64,000 nucleotides of DNA. It comes from Mesorhizobium japonicum MAFF 303099 (GTDB lineage: Bacteria > Pseudomonadota > Alphaproteobacteria > Rhizobiales > Rhizobiaceae). Position numbers and translations under genes: made by a program. Position 1 is the first letter of the stretch; each line of letters starts with the position of its first letter. Below, one piece after another: positions 26,543 to 35,345 of the stretch. The stretch is taken from NCBI RefSeq assembly GCF_000009625.1, contig NC_002678.2, positions 5,984,001 through 6,048,000 of the forward strand. The letters are read 5' to 3'. The notes under the pieces were generated by a model that saw nothing but the letters and a program-made list of their open reading frames with translations, was not told the DNA's origin and made no database searches.

Positions 26543-27484
26543 TTGGCCTTCACGCTCTCCCTCAACACCAATCCGCTGGTCAATCGCTTCGCCGATCCGG
26601 ACGACCTGATCGACACCATCGCCTATGACATCGGCATAAGGGCCGTGCAGCTCACGCATGAATTCATCAATCCCGGCTGGCCCGCTGCGACGATCGTCAA
26701 ATTCGTCCGCCTGTTTCGCGGCGCGCTCGGCCGCACCGGCGTGCGTGTCACGTCCGGCATGACCGGTCCTTACGGCAGGCTCAATCATTTCGGTCACCCC
26801 GACGCCGATGTGCGCCGCTACTATGTCGACTGGTTCAAGACCTTTGCCGACATCTCGGCCGAGCTTGGCGCCAGCGGCATGGGCACGCAATTCGCCATCT
26901 TCACCCATCGCGACTTTGACGACCCCGAGCGTCGCGCGCGGTTGTTCGACATCGCGCTGGACTGCTGGAGCGAGGTCGCCGAGCACGCCAAGGCGGCCGG
27001 CCTGACCTACCTGTTCTGGGAGCCGATGTCGGTTGGCCGCGAGTTCGGCCACACCATCGAGAACTGCCGGCAACTGCAAGGCGCGATCGACGTCGCTGGT
27101 ATGGCGATCCCGCTCGAGATGATGGTCGACATCGACCATGGCGATGTCACATCAAGCAATCCCGCCGACATCGATCCCTATGCCTGGGCCGAGGCCTTTC
27201 CCACGAAATCGCCGATCATCCACATCAAGCAATCGTCGATGAACAAGGGCGGCCATTGGCCGTTCACGTCAACCTACAATAAGGATGGCCGCATCACGCC
27301 TGAAAAGCTGCTGGACACGGTGCGGCGCGGCGGCGGCACCGACAACGAGATCTGCCTCGAACTGTCGTTCCGTGAGCGTGAACCGGTCGACCATCAGGTG
27401 GTCGCCATGATCCGCGAGTCCGTCGACTACTGGGCGCCGTTCATCGAGACAGGCAGGTCCGATCTTCTGCTAAAGGCCGAATGA
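26543..27484 (+). CDS. eryC: L-erythrulose phosphate isomerase/epimerase, TIM-barrel
   Basis: A 313-residue AP-endonuclease-2-type TIM-barrel isomerase. Candidate metal ligands follow the family pattern: glutamate in YLFWEPMSV, aspartate/histidine in MVDIDHGD, histidine in IIHIKQSS and glutamate in ICLELSF. In the revised Brucella pathway EryC converts L-erythrulose-4-phosphate to L-erythrulose-1-phosphate, which TpiB (EryH) then isomerises. The start is TTG at 26543; GGGAGG precedes it and the protein begins AFTLSLNTNPL, as expected for the family. A strong bidirectional terminator follows. Confidence 0.85.
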   Translation: MAFTLSLNTNPLVNRFADPDDLIDTIAYDIGIRAVQLTHEFINPGWPAATIVKFVRLFRGALGRTGVRVTSGMTGPYGRLNHFGHPDADVRRYYVDWFKTFADISAELGASGMGTQFAIFTHRDFDDPERRARLFDIALDCWSEVAEHAKAAGLTYLFWEPMSVGREFGHTIENCRQLQGAIDVAGMAIPLEMMVDIDHGDVTSSNPADIDPYAWAEAFPTKSPIIHIKQSSMNKGGHWPFTSTYNKDGRITPEKLLDTVRRGGGTDNEICLELSFREREPVDHQVVAMIRESVDYWAPFIETGRSDLLLKAE

Positions 27485-27487
27485 AAA

Positions 27488-27520
27488 AACGGGCAGGGGC
27501 CGATGCGGCTCCTGCCCGTT
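27488..27520. terminator. Bidirectional terminator between eryC and fba
   Basis: Arms AACGGGCAGG (27488-27497) and CCTGCCCGTT (27511-27520) are perfectly complementary, with A-runs and T-containing flanks on either side. It lies between converging genes and can end both transcripts. Confidence 0.8.
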
Positions 27521-27547
27521 GAACTCTTGATGTGAAGTCGCCGGAAC

Positions 27548-28612
27548 TCAGCCGAATTTCGGGTCGAGGCTGCCCGACTTGTAGCGCTTGGCCATTTCCG
27601 AGACCGGCAGCGGCTTGATCTTCGGTGCGTTGCCGGCGGTGCCGAATTGCTCGAAGCGCTCCTTGCAGAGCTTGCGCATCGCAGCCATTGCCGGCGTCAG
27701 ATATTTGCGCGGGTCGAACTCGCTCGGGTTCTCGGTCAGCACTTTGCGGATCGCGCCGGTCAGCGCCATGCGGTTGTCGGTGTCGATGTTGATCTTGCGC
27801 ACGCCATGCTTGATGCCGCGCTGGATCTCCTCCACCGGCACGCCCCAGGTCGGCTTCATCTGGCCACCATATTTGTTGATGATCTCCTGCAGATCCTCCG
27901 GCACCGAGGACGAGCCGTGCATGACCAGATGCATGTTGGGCAGGCGCCTGTGGATCTCCTCGATGACGTTCATCGCCAGCACCGCGCCGTCCGGCTTGCG
28001 CGAGAATTTGTAGGCGCCATGGCTGGTGCCCATGGCCACGGCCAACGCATCGACATGCGTGTCCTTGACGAACTCCACCGCCTGTTCCGGATCGGTCAAG
28101 AGCTGGTCGTGGCTGATCGCGCCTTCGACGCCGTGACCGTCTTCCTGCTCGCCGCCGCCGCTCTCCAGCGATCCCAGCACACCGATCTCGCCTTCGACAG
28201 ACACGCCGCCCCAATGCGCCATGTCGACGACGCGCTTGGTGATGCCCGAATTGTAGGCGTAGTCGGCCGGCGACTTGCCGTCTTCCTTGAGCGAGCCGTC
28301 CATCATCACCGAGGTGAAGCCGTACTGGATCGCGGTGACGCAGGTGGCTTCGTTGTTGCCATGGTCGAGATGCATGCAGACCGGGATGTCGGGGTGGATT
28401 TCGACCAGCGCGTCGATCAGCTTGGCCAGCACCACGTCATTGGCATAGGCACGCGCACCGCGGCTTGCCTGCAGGATGACAGGCGATTTGGTCTCTTCCG
28501 CCGCCTCCATGATGGCGAGGCCTTGTTCCATGTTGTTCATGTTGAAGGCCGGCACGCCATAGCCGTATTCGGCGGCGTGATCGAGCAATTGTCTCAGTGT
28601 GATGCGAGCCAA
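27548..28612 (-). CDS. fba: Class II fructose-bisphosphate aldolase
   Basis: A 354-residue zinc-dependent aldolase of the CbbA-like subgroup that interconverts fructose-1,6-bisphosphate with DHAP and glyceraldehyde-3-phosphate. Zinc and substrate motifs are clear: [13 protein letters not shown] near residue 85, [11 protein letters not shown] near 135, [12 protein letters not shown] near 210 and [10 protein letters not shown] near 250. The start is TTG at 28612, preceded by GGAG eight bases away, giving the standard N terminus [18 protein letters not shown]; the longer frame adds unrelated residues. It runs against the erythritol genes and diverges from the DeoR gene. It may also accept erythrose-4-phosphate to form sedoheptulose bisphosphate. 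Confidence 0.92.
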   Translation of the reverse strand: MARITLRQLLDHAAEYGYGVPAFNMNNMEQGLAIMEAAEETKSPVILQASRGARAYANDVVLAKLIDALVEIHPDIPVCMHLDHGNNEATCVTAIQYGFTSVMMDGSLKEDGKSPADYAYNSGITKRVVDMAHWGGVSVEGEIGVLGSLESGGGEQEDGHGVEGAISHDQLLTDPEQAVEFVKDTHVDALAVAMGTSHGAYKFSRKPDGAVLAMNVIEEIHRRLPNMHLVMHGSSSVPEDLQEIINKYGGQMKPTWGVPVEEIQRGIKHGVRKINIDTDNRMALTGAIRKVLTENPSEFDPRKYLTPAMAAMRKLCKERFEQFGTAGNAPKIKPLPVSEMAKRYKSGSLDPKFG

Positions 28613-28768
28613 CGAATAGTCTCCCGTATCTGGTTTCAAACCTGGTTGCGGACTGTCCGCGTATCGTCCAGCCCACCGATGCTTCTGGCCGGATTTCCGC
28701 GCAACCGCAACCGTCACAGCCCGTCGCGGCAGCAATTCTTGTTACAGCGCCGCGATCAGAGCAAGCGG

Positions 28769-28834
28769 AATATCCCACGAATTTATCCCATTATCACAAA
28801 ATATTTGATACTTTTGCGACGGAAGCTGTTATAT
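28769..28834 (+). promoter_or_regulatory. Promoter and candidate operators of the DeoR gene (eryR)
   Basis: TTGATA (28805-28810), an 18-base spacer and TTATAT (28829-28834) form a good promoter toward the DeoR gene. Overlapping the -35 is the dyad TATCA-N10-TGATA (28791-28810), with the AAAAATAT core also seen before eryD. Two direct TATCCCA copies, 13 bases apart, lie at 28770 and 28783. Which regulator binds is unknown. Confidence 0.5.
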
Positions 28835-28882
28835 CTGGCGCTCGATCAAGGAGCCGCGCTTTGGCGTTGGCGGTCAGTGGCG

Positions 28883-29653
28883 ATGAAAAGCGACGTCAGA
28901 CGGCAAGGCATTATGGAGTTTCTGATGGACACCGGTCAGGCCGGCGTCGACGATCTCGCCTTGCGCTTTGGCGTCTCGAAGATGACCGTGCACCGCGACC
29001 TCGACGAGCTCGAGGAAAGCGGTTTCCTGCGCAAGGTGCGCGGCGGCGCCTCGATCCAGCCGAGCAGCCTGTTCGAAAGCGACTTCCGCTACCGGCAGAA
29101 GCAGGCGACCGAGGAAAAGCAGCGTCTGGCCGCGGCCGCCGTGGCCATGATCGAACCCGGCCAGACGGTGATCATCGATGACGGCTCGACAGCGGGCGGC
29201 ATTGCGCGCCATCTCGCCGACCTGCGACCGCTGACGGTGATCTCCAACAATCTTGCCGTGATCCAGGAACTGGCCGGCGCGGGAGGCATCAACCTGATCG
29301 CGCTCGGCGGCCAGTACAGCAAGAAGTTTCACGGATTCTTCGGCCTGCTGGCCGAGGCCTCGCTCAAATCACTGCGCGCCGACGTCGCCTTCCTGTCGTC
29401 TTCGGCCATCCATGGCGCTTCCGCCTTCCACCAGGATCAGGAGGTGGTGCAGGCCAAGCGGCTGATGATGGCGGCGGCGACCCGCAAATATCTGCTGGTC
29501 GATCACGGCAAGTTTGGCCGCACGGCGCTGCACTTCCTGACCGATCTCAGCGCATTCGACGCGGTCTTCACCGGCCGTGCGCCAGAGCCGGGCGTACGCG
29601 CGGCGCTGGAGGCCGCCGGCGTTTCGCTGACGGTGATGGACAAGGGATCATGA
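28883..29653 (+). CDS. eryR: DeoR-family transcriptional regulator of the erythritol locus
   Basis: A 256-residue regulator. Residues 5-58 carry the DeoR helix-turn-helix (QAGVDDLALRFGVSKMTVHR), and residues 75-235 the DeoRC sugar-phosphate sensor, with TVIIDDGSTAGGIA and NNLAVIQELA. A DeoR gene occupies the same place in rhizobial ery loci, upstream of tpiB and rpiB. ATG 28883 gives the canonical MKSDVRRQGIMEFL start; a GTG two codons earlier is an alternative, since neither has a strong ribosome site. The frame stays open far upstream across fba, but that part is antisense shadow. tpiB starts 48 bases after the stop, so the three genes are probably one operon. Confidence 0.82.
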   Translation: MKSDVRRQGIMEFLMDTGQAGVDDLALRFGVSKMTVHRDLDELEESGFLRKVRGGASIQPSSLFESDFRYRQKQATEEKQRLAAAAVAMIEPGQTVIIDDGSTAGGIARHLADLRPLTVISNNLAVIQELAGAGGINLIALGGQYSKKFHGFFGLLAEASLKSLRADVAFLSSSAIHGASAFHQDQEVVQAKRLMMAAATRKYLLVDHGKFGRTALHFLTDLSAFDAVFTGRAPEPGVRAALEAAGVSLTVMDKGS

Positions 29654-29701
29654 CCCCTGAAATCGGCAGATCGTGATCAACAAAGTCAAGGAGCAGTGCG
29701 C

Positions 29702-30460
29702 GTGGTCTACTGGGTCGGTACAAGCTGGAAGATGAACAAGACGCTCGCCGAGGCACTGGATTTCGCGGAGCGCCTGGCAGGCTTCATTCCCGGTTTCGAT
29801 GACCGCATCCAGCCCTTCGTCATCCCACCTTTCACGGCGGTGCGCGAGGTCAAGCGGGCGCTGTCGTCGACGCGCATCAAGGTCGGTGCGCAGAACATGC
29901 ATTGGGCCGATGCCGGCGCCTGGACCGGCGAGATTTCGCCACCGATGCTGAGGGATTGCGGGCTCGATCTGGTCGAACTCGGCCACAGCGAACGGCGCGA
30001 GCATTTTGGCGAGACCGATCGCACCGTCGGCCTGAAAACGGCTGCCGCCGTGAAGCACGGGATGATACCGCTGATCTGTGTCGGCGAGACGCTGGCCGAG
30101 CGCGAAAGTGGGCAGGCCGATGCCGTGCTGAGCGCCCAGGTCGAGGGCGCGCTGCAGTTCCTCGAAGGCGAGGCGAAGACCGCGAAAATCCTGTTCGCCT
30201 ACGAGCCGGTCTGGGCGATCGGCGACAAGGGCATTCCGGCCAGCGCCGACTATGCCGACAAGCAGCAGGCATTGATCAAGACAGTGGCCGGCGCCCTGCT
30301 GCCGTCGGTGCCGCCGGTGCTTTATGGCGGCAGCGTCAATCCCGGCAATGCCGCCGAGCTGGTCGGCCAGCCCAATATAGACGGCCTCTTCATCGGCCGT
30401 TCCGCCTGGCAGGCGGACGGCTACATCGACATTCTCGGCCGCGCCTCGGCGGCGATCTGA
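29702..30460 (+). CDS. tpiB: Triose-phosphate-isomerase-like L-erythrulose-1-phosphate isomerase
   Basis: A 252-residue TIM barrel of the TpiA family. The family motifs are present: [11 protein letters not shown] (residues 4-14, catalytic lysine), [15 protein letters not shown] (catalytic histidine, near 92), [13 protein letters not shown] (catalytic glutamate, near 165) and [11 protein letters not shown]. In erythritol catabolism this paralogue (EryH) converts L-erythrulose-1-phosphate to D-erythrulose-4-phosphate. Two GTG codons are candidates. The one at 29702 is chosen because AAGGAG lies eight bases upstream, whereas 29696 is only two bases from it. rpiB follows 28 bases after the stop. 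Confidence 0.85.
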   Translation: MVYWVGTSWKMNKTLAEALDFAERLAGFIPGFDDRIQPFVIPPFTAVREVKRALSSTRIKVGAQNMHWADAGAWTGEISPPMLRDCGLDLVELGHSERREHFGETDRTVGLKTAAAVKHGMIPLICVGETLAERESGQADAVLSAQVEGALQFLEGEAKTAKILFAYEPVWAIGDKGIPASADYADKQQALIKTVAGALLPSVPPVLYGGSVNPGNAAELVGQPNIDGLFIGRSAWQADGYIDILGRASAAI

Positions 30461-30488
30461 AACCATCCGGACACGAAAAGGGAAAAAC

Positions 30489-30932
30489 ATGAAAATAGCC
30501 ATTGGAGCCGACAGCGCCGGCAAGCCGCTGCTCGATGTCATCGCCGCGCACCTTGCCACCAAATCCGGCCTGACGGTCAGCGATCTCAGCCAGGCGGGCT
30601 ATTATGCCGACCTGTCGCAAAAACTCGCCCAGACCATCATCGACGGCGAGAACGATCGCGGCATCCTGTTCTGCGGTACCGGCATCGGCGTCTCGATCTC
30701 GGCCAACAAGGTGCCGGGAATCCGCGCCGCGCTCACCCACGACACCTATTCGGCCGAGCGCGCGGCGAAATCCAACAACGCGCAGATCATCACCATGGGC
30801 GCCCGCGTCATCGGCCCGGAACTGGCCAAGGCGATCGTCGATACGTGGCTCGCCTCCGAGTTCGATGAACAAGGTCCCTCGGCCGGCAATGTCCAGGCGA
30901 TCAACAGGCTCGACGCGGCGGCGAAACGTTAG
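30489..30932 (+). CDS. rpiB: RpiB-type D-erythrulose-4-phosphate isomerase
   Basis: A 147-residue isomerase of the RpiB/LacAB family. It begins [14 protein letters not shown], has the active cysteine in [21 protein letters not shown] near residue 62-80, and [18 protein letters not shown] after it. In the erythritol route (EryI) it makes D-erythrose-4-phosphate, the end product that enters central metabolism. The gene closely follows tpiB. Its stop overlaps that of dhaL by four bases tail to tail (30929-30932), leaving no room for a terminator between them. Confidence 0.88.
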   Translation: MKIAIGADSAGKPLLDVIAAHLATKSGLTVSDLSQAGYYADLSQKLAQTIIDGENDRGILFCGTGIGVSISANKVPGIRAALTHDTYSAERAAKSNNAQIITMGARVIGPELAKAIVDTWLASEFDEQGPSAGNVQAINRLDAAAKR

Positions 30933-31564
30933 CTCAGGCTCTTGCGTATCGCGCCGATCACGGTGACGGCCGATGCAGCGCCGGGGTCGATATGCCCGAG
31001 CGATCGCTCGCCGAGCCGCGAGGAGCGGCCCTTGGCGGCGATCATCTCCTTGGTCGCTTCAGCACCAGACTCGGCGGCGGCGAGGGCTGCCCCGAGGCTC
31101 TCAGCCAGGGTCTTGCCGGCTACATTGGCCGCGGCGGCCGCTTCGGCCGCCGGTTGCCAGGCATCGACCATCGTCTTTTCGCCAGGTTCTGCCTTGCCGC
31201 GATCCTTGATGCCTTGCGCCATGGCCTGGAACAGGGCGATGAAGTCCGTGTCCGCCAGCGCCGCCTTGCCCTTGACGGCGGCACCGGCGCGCATGAAGGC
31301 TGTCGCATAGAGTGGGCCTGAGGACGCCCCGACGGCATTGAGGAATGATTTCGCCGCCGTGTTGAGCAGCGCCGTCGGCTCGGTCGCCGCGAGGCCGAGG
31401 GAGGCCAGCGCATCGCGCACGGCATTGAAGCCGAGCGCCATGGCGATGCCGTGATCGGCGTCGCCAATGACGCCGTCGAGCTGGCAGAGCCGGTCCTTGT
31501 CGGCCTCGATCGCCACCGCGATCGTATCGAACATTCTTTTCAGGTCAGCGGTATCGATGGTCAC
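30929..31564 (-). CDS. dhaL: Dihydroxyacetone kinase-type subunit L
   Basis: A 211-residue all-helical nucleotide-binding subunit. The Mg-ADP motif is [13 protein letters not shown] near residue 30-42, followed by [13 protein letters not shown] near 78 and [12 protein letters not shown] near 127. DhaL carries the nucleotide for phosphoryl transfer to the ketose bound by DhaK. In E. coli-type enzymes the donor is the PTS protein DhaM; ATP-dependent relatives are usually one fused chain. No dhaM is in the window. It starts at GTG 31564, 15 bases after dhaK. Given the adjacent C4-sugar isomerase genes, erythrulose may be a substrate as well as dihydroxyacetone. Confidence 0.87.
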   Translation of the reverse strand: MTIDTADLKRMFDTIAVAIEADKDRLCQLDGVIGDADHGIAMALGFNAVRDALASLGLAATEPTALLNTAAKSFLNAVGASSGPLYATAFMRAGAAVKGKAALADTDFIALFQAMAQGIKDRGKAEPGEKTMVDAWQPAAEAAAAANVAGKTLAESLGAALAAAESGAEATKEMIAAKGRSSRLGERSLGHIDPGAASAVTVIGAIRKSLS

Positions 31565-31579
31565 GGGAACGCTCTTTCG

Positions 31580-32593
31580 TCAGCCGGCACGGAACATGGC
31601 GCAGTCGCAGGGATGGTCGAGCATGGTCTGCAATTCCTCGTCGAGATGAAACAGCGTCACCGAGGCGCCGGCCATTTCCAACGACGTGCAGTAATTGCCG
31701 ACCCAGGTCGCGTGGATGGTGACGCCGATGTCGTCGAGCCGCTGCTTGACCCGCCGGTTCATGATGTAGAGCTCCATCAGCGGCGTCGAGCCGAGCGAGT
31801 TGACCAGCACCGCGACCTTGTCGCCGCGCGTCGGCGCCATCTCGGCGAGGATCTTGTCCAGCATCTCGTCGGTGATCGCGTCGGCGCTCCCGAGCTTGCC
31901 GCGGGCGATGCCGGGTTCGCCATGGATGCCCATGCCGATCTCCATCTCGCCCGCGCCGATCTCGAAATTCGGCCGCCTTGTCTGCGGCAGCGAGCAGGGC
32001 GACAGCGCCACGCCCATGGTGAAGGTGTGGTCGTTGGCCTTCCGGGCGATGCGCTCGACCTCGTCCAGCGAGAGCATCCGGTCGCAGGCGGCACCGGCCG
32101 CCTTGAAGATGAAGAAATTGCCGGCGACGCCGCGGCGCTTCTGCCGCTGGTCGCGCAGCGCCGAGGCGACGTCGTCGGTGGTCAGGACGGTGCGCACCTC
32201 GATGTCGTCCATCGCTGCCATCTCGGCCGCCATGTCGAAATTCATCACGTCGCCGGCATAGTTGCCGTACATGAACAAGACGCCGGCGCCGCCGCTGACT
32301 GCCTTGGCGCATTCGAGGATCGGATCGGGCGGCGGCGAGGCGAAGACGTTGCCGATGGCCGCCGCATCCGCCAGTCCCTTGCCGACAAAGCCGAGGAAGG
32401 TCGGCTCATGACCTGAGCCGCCGCCGATCACCAGCCCGACCTTGCCGGGCCGCGGCCCGTCACGGGCGATGATCGAGCGCGGGCTGCCGTCCGCGCTCCT
32501 GAGGTGGCGAGGATGCGCGGCGAGGATCCCTTCGAGCATTTCGTCGACGGCGCGGTTGCCGTCATTGATGATCTTCTTGGTCTGCACCGGCAT
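31580..32593 (-). CDS. dhaK: Dihydroxyacetone kinase-type subunit K
   Basis: A 337-residue ketose-binding subunit. It shows GLVIGGGSGHEPTFLGFVGKG near residue 50 and the histidine expected to hold the substrate covalently in GMGIHGEPGIARG near 220. DhaK binds short ketoses such as dihydroxyacetone or erythrulose for phosphorylation with DhaL. GGGAGG directly abuts the ATG at 32593, so the GTG two codons later (32587) is better spaced and may be the true start. The gene lies 65 bases after ribH2 on the same strand, downstream of an FMN riboswitch, with no terminator seen between them. Confidence 0.87.
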   Translation of the reverse strand: MPVQTKKIINDGNRAVDEMLEGILAAHPRHLRSADGSPRSIIARDGPRPGKVGLVIGGGSGHEPTFLGFVGKGLADAAAIGNVFASPPPDPILECAKAVSGGAGVLFMYGNYAGDVMNFDMAAEMAAMDDIEVRTVLTTDDVASALRDQRQKRRGVAGNFFIFKAAGAACDRMLSLDEVERIARKANDHTFTMGVALSPCSLPQTRRPNFEIGAGEMEIGMGIHGEPGIARGKLGSADAITDEMLDKILAEMAPTRGDKVAVLVNSLGSTPLMELYIMNRRVKQRLDDIGVTIHATWVGNYCTSLEMAGASVTLFHLDEELQTMLDHPCDCAMFRAG

Positions 32594-32655
32594 CCTCCCG
32601 AGTTTTCGCAAATACTACCGGGTGTTATCGCGATTTCCACCCGGCCGGGAAGATT

Positions 32656-33352
<697 letters not shown>

Positions 33353-33363
33353 TTAACGTCGTT

Positions 33364-33392
33364 TGTATGAAAGGGCAGGGCGGCGCTGTCAA
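33364..33392 (-). promoter_or_regulatory. Predicted promoter of the FMN riboswitch transcript
   Basis: On the minus strand TTGACA (33387-33392), a 17-base spacer and CATACA (33364-33369) place the start of transcription a few bases before the aptamer. Confidence 0.7.
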
Positions 33393-33437
33393 CCGCGTGA
33401 AAGTCCTGGCCCATCACGTTCCGTCGACTAAGGTGTG

Positions 33438-33565
33438 TTGAGATTCAGGTTAGGCCGAGTCGAAAACGGTGCTTTCCGAGAACCGGAGCGGAGCGTACTT
33501 TTCGTACGTGAGCACCGGAAGCGCAGGAAGCCGCCGTTTGCAGGCCGGCATCACCTGAATATCAA
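33438..33565. repeat. RIME-like intergenic palindromic element
   Basis: A 128-base element bounded by inverted ends of about 20 bases (TTGAGATTCAGGTTAGGCCG at the left; the right end reads TTGATATTCAGGTGATGCCG on the other strand). The interior holds a GTAC-TTTTC-GTAC hairpin inside a larger imperfect stem. This is the pattern of rhizobial intergenic mosaic elements; close copies are common in Mesorhizobium (recalled). Confidence 0.8.
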
Positions 33566-33571
33566 TGCACC

Positions 33572-34741
33572 TTAGCGCCATGCCGCCGCCGACGCGGCAA
33601 CCAGCATCAGCAGCGCCGCAACCATCGCGCAGACGGCAAAGCCGAAGCTGGAATAGAGCGGCCCGAAGCCGGTGGTGCCGATAAAGACCGCCAGATAGGT
33701 CACCGCGCTGTTCAGGCCCATGATCGTGCCGCGCCGTGAGGGATCGAGTGCCGAGAGGCGCATCACGAGGACGTTCAGCCCGAAATGATTGGCAAGCCCC
33801 CACACCGCCACCATGGCCAGCGTCAGGCCGAAACTGTTGCTCGTCGCGGCAATGGCGACATAGACGGCGGCGACAAGAAGATAGGCGAACGGCATGACGC
33901 GGCGGGCGCCCAGGCGATCGATCACGCCGTCGAGGAGGGCAGCCGTGCCGAAGCCGATGCCGTAGGCGAGCGCGGCCCAGCCATTGGCGCTCACCGACTT
34001 GCCCAGTCCGCTGTGCAGGTGGTCGCCGAGATAGCCATAGACACCGTAAAAGGCGGTCATGAAGGCCGCGCAGGCGATGAGAAGCGGCACAATGCCGGGA
34101 ATGCTGAGTGCCGCCAGCGGTGTTGGCGCCGGGCCGCTCTTCCTGATGTCGCTTAGTGACGTCATGGTGAGGCTGGCCAACGCCAGCATTGCAAGCACCG
34201 CGACGGCGGCGAAGACGGCGCGCCAATGAACGAGATCGGCAAGCACGGCCGAGAGCGAAACGCCGGCCACCATGCTGAGCGTCCATCCGGTCAGCACGAC
34301 GCCGATGGTGCCGCTTTCGCGGCCGGGCGGCGCGATCGCCGCCGAACTCGCATAGATCGCCGGCATGGCGACGCCGGCGGCGATACCGGCGACGAGCTGG
34401 GCCACGACCAGCATGATCAGTATCGGTGCGGCCGCGCTGGCGACGAGAGCAATGGCCAGCAACAGCAATGCCCCTTGCAGCATCCGGCGAGCGCCAAGCC
34501 GGTCTATGTAGCGGGCGAGGAACAGGGCGCTTGCCGAGGTGCCGAGGCCAAAGGCGGCCGCCGCGACCATGACGGCCGGGACGCTGGTTGCGAAGGACGA
34601 CGCCACCGCCGGGGCTATCGGCCCTAGCACCAGCGAATTCGAGCCGATCACGGCGATGCAGCCGGTCAACAGATAGGCGAGGGCCGGGATCGGCGGCCTG
34701 GCGTCGGCTGCCAGGGCTGTGGCTTGATTGCTGTTCGACAT
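33572..34741 (-). CDS. MFS transporter (AraJ/drug:H+ antiporter-like)
   Basis: A 389-residue major facilitator with about twelve predicted membrane helices. The loop 2-3 motif reads LFLARYIDRLGARRMLQ near residue 80 (a variant of GxxxDRxGRR), and the second half has the matching LLDGVIDRLGARRVMP near 265. This symmetry is typical of the 12-helix DHA1/AraJ-type exporters. The ATG at 34741 is only 48 bases from the divergent Lrp-family gene, so a shared control region is likely and the exported compound may be an amino acid or the regulator's ligand. No substrate can be read from the sequence. Confidence 0.85.
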   Translation of the reverse strand: MSNSNQATALAADARPPIPALAYLLTGCIAVIGSNSLVLGPIAPAVASSFATSVPAVMVAAAAFGLGTSASALFLARYIDRLGARRMLQGALLLLAIALVASAAAPILIMLVVAQLVAGIAAGVAMPAIYASSAAIAPPGRESGTIGVVLTGWTLSMVAGVSLSAVLADLVHWRAVFAAVAVLAMLALASLTMTSLSDIRKSGPAPTPLAALSIPGIVPLLIACAAFMTAFYGVYGYLGDHLHSGLGKSVSANGWAALAYGIGFGTAALLDGVIDRLGARRVMPFAYLLVAAVYVAIAATSNSFGLTLAMVAVWGLANHFGLNVLVMRLSALDPSRRGTIMGLNSAVTYLAVFIGTTGFGPLYSSFGFAVCAMVAALLMLVAASAAAWR

Positions 34742-34789
34742 ATCAGCATAATGGCCGTATTAAATTCCGTGGCAATCAGGATTGTCGAC

Positions 34790-35329
34790 ATGGATGAAGA
34801 AACAGATGGCATTCTGCAGAACAGGCCGGCGCCCCGCGATATCGATACGATTGACCGAAAAATATTAGGCGTTCTCGTCGACGACGCGACGGTCAGCTAC
34901 GCGGAACTCGGCGATCGGGTCGGGCTTTCGCCGCCCGCCGCGCATGAACGGGTCAAGCGCCTTCGGCGCAGCGGCGCCATTCGCGGCACGGCAGCGATCA
35001 TCGACCCAAAGGCTGTGAAGAAGCCGCTGCTCGCCTTCGTGCATATCGACACCAGGGGCTGGGGCAAGACCCCGGAGCTGATGGCGGTTTCGCAATATCC
35101 GGAAGTCGAGGAGATCCATACCGTCGCCGGCGATACCTGCATGCTGCTGAAGGTCCGCACCGAAGATACGCGGGCGCTGGAAGGCCTGCTTGCTCGCCTC
35201 TACGAAACGCCCGGCGTCACCTCGACGCGCAGTTATGTGGTGCTGTCGACCTATCTCGAGCGTCCGGTGCAGCCCGGCGTCACCGACAAGTGGCCAACGC
35301 CGGGCCACATGAGCAAGCCGCTGTACTAG
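34790..35329 (+). CDS. Lrp/AsnC-family transcriptional regulator
   Basis: A 179-residue regulator. Residues 15-65 form the AsnC helix-turn-helix (IDTIDRKILGVLVDDATVS, then LGDRVGLSPPAAHERVKRL), and residues 80-165 the RAM ligand-binding domain with EVEEIHTVAGDTCMLLKV. Family members sense amino acids and often control a neighbouring transporter; the MFS gene diverges 48 bases away. ATG 34790 lies eight bases after AGGA; the longer frame begins within the MFS start region. The C-terminal tail of about 20 residues after the RAM domain is longer than usual. Confidence 0.88.
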   Translation: MDEETDGILQNRPAPRDIDTIDRKILGVLVDDATVSYAELGDRVGLSPPAAHERVKRLRRSGAIRGTAAIIDPKAVKKPLLAFVHIDTRGWGKTPELMAVSQYPEVEEIHTVAGDTCMLLKVRTEDTRALEGLLARLYETPGVTSTRSYVVLSTYLERPVQPGVTDKWPTPGHMSKPLY

Positions 35330-35345
35330 CTAGCCGGCTTCGGCG

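Noticed and set aside
27647..28882. Frame continuous with the DeoR gene, giving a 668-residue protein
   Set aside because: The first 400 residues are antisense to fba and have no family features. The DeoR N terminus begins at 28883.
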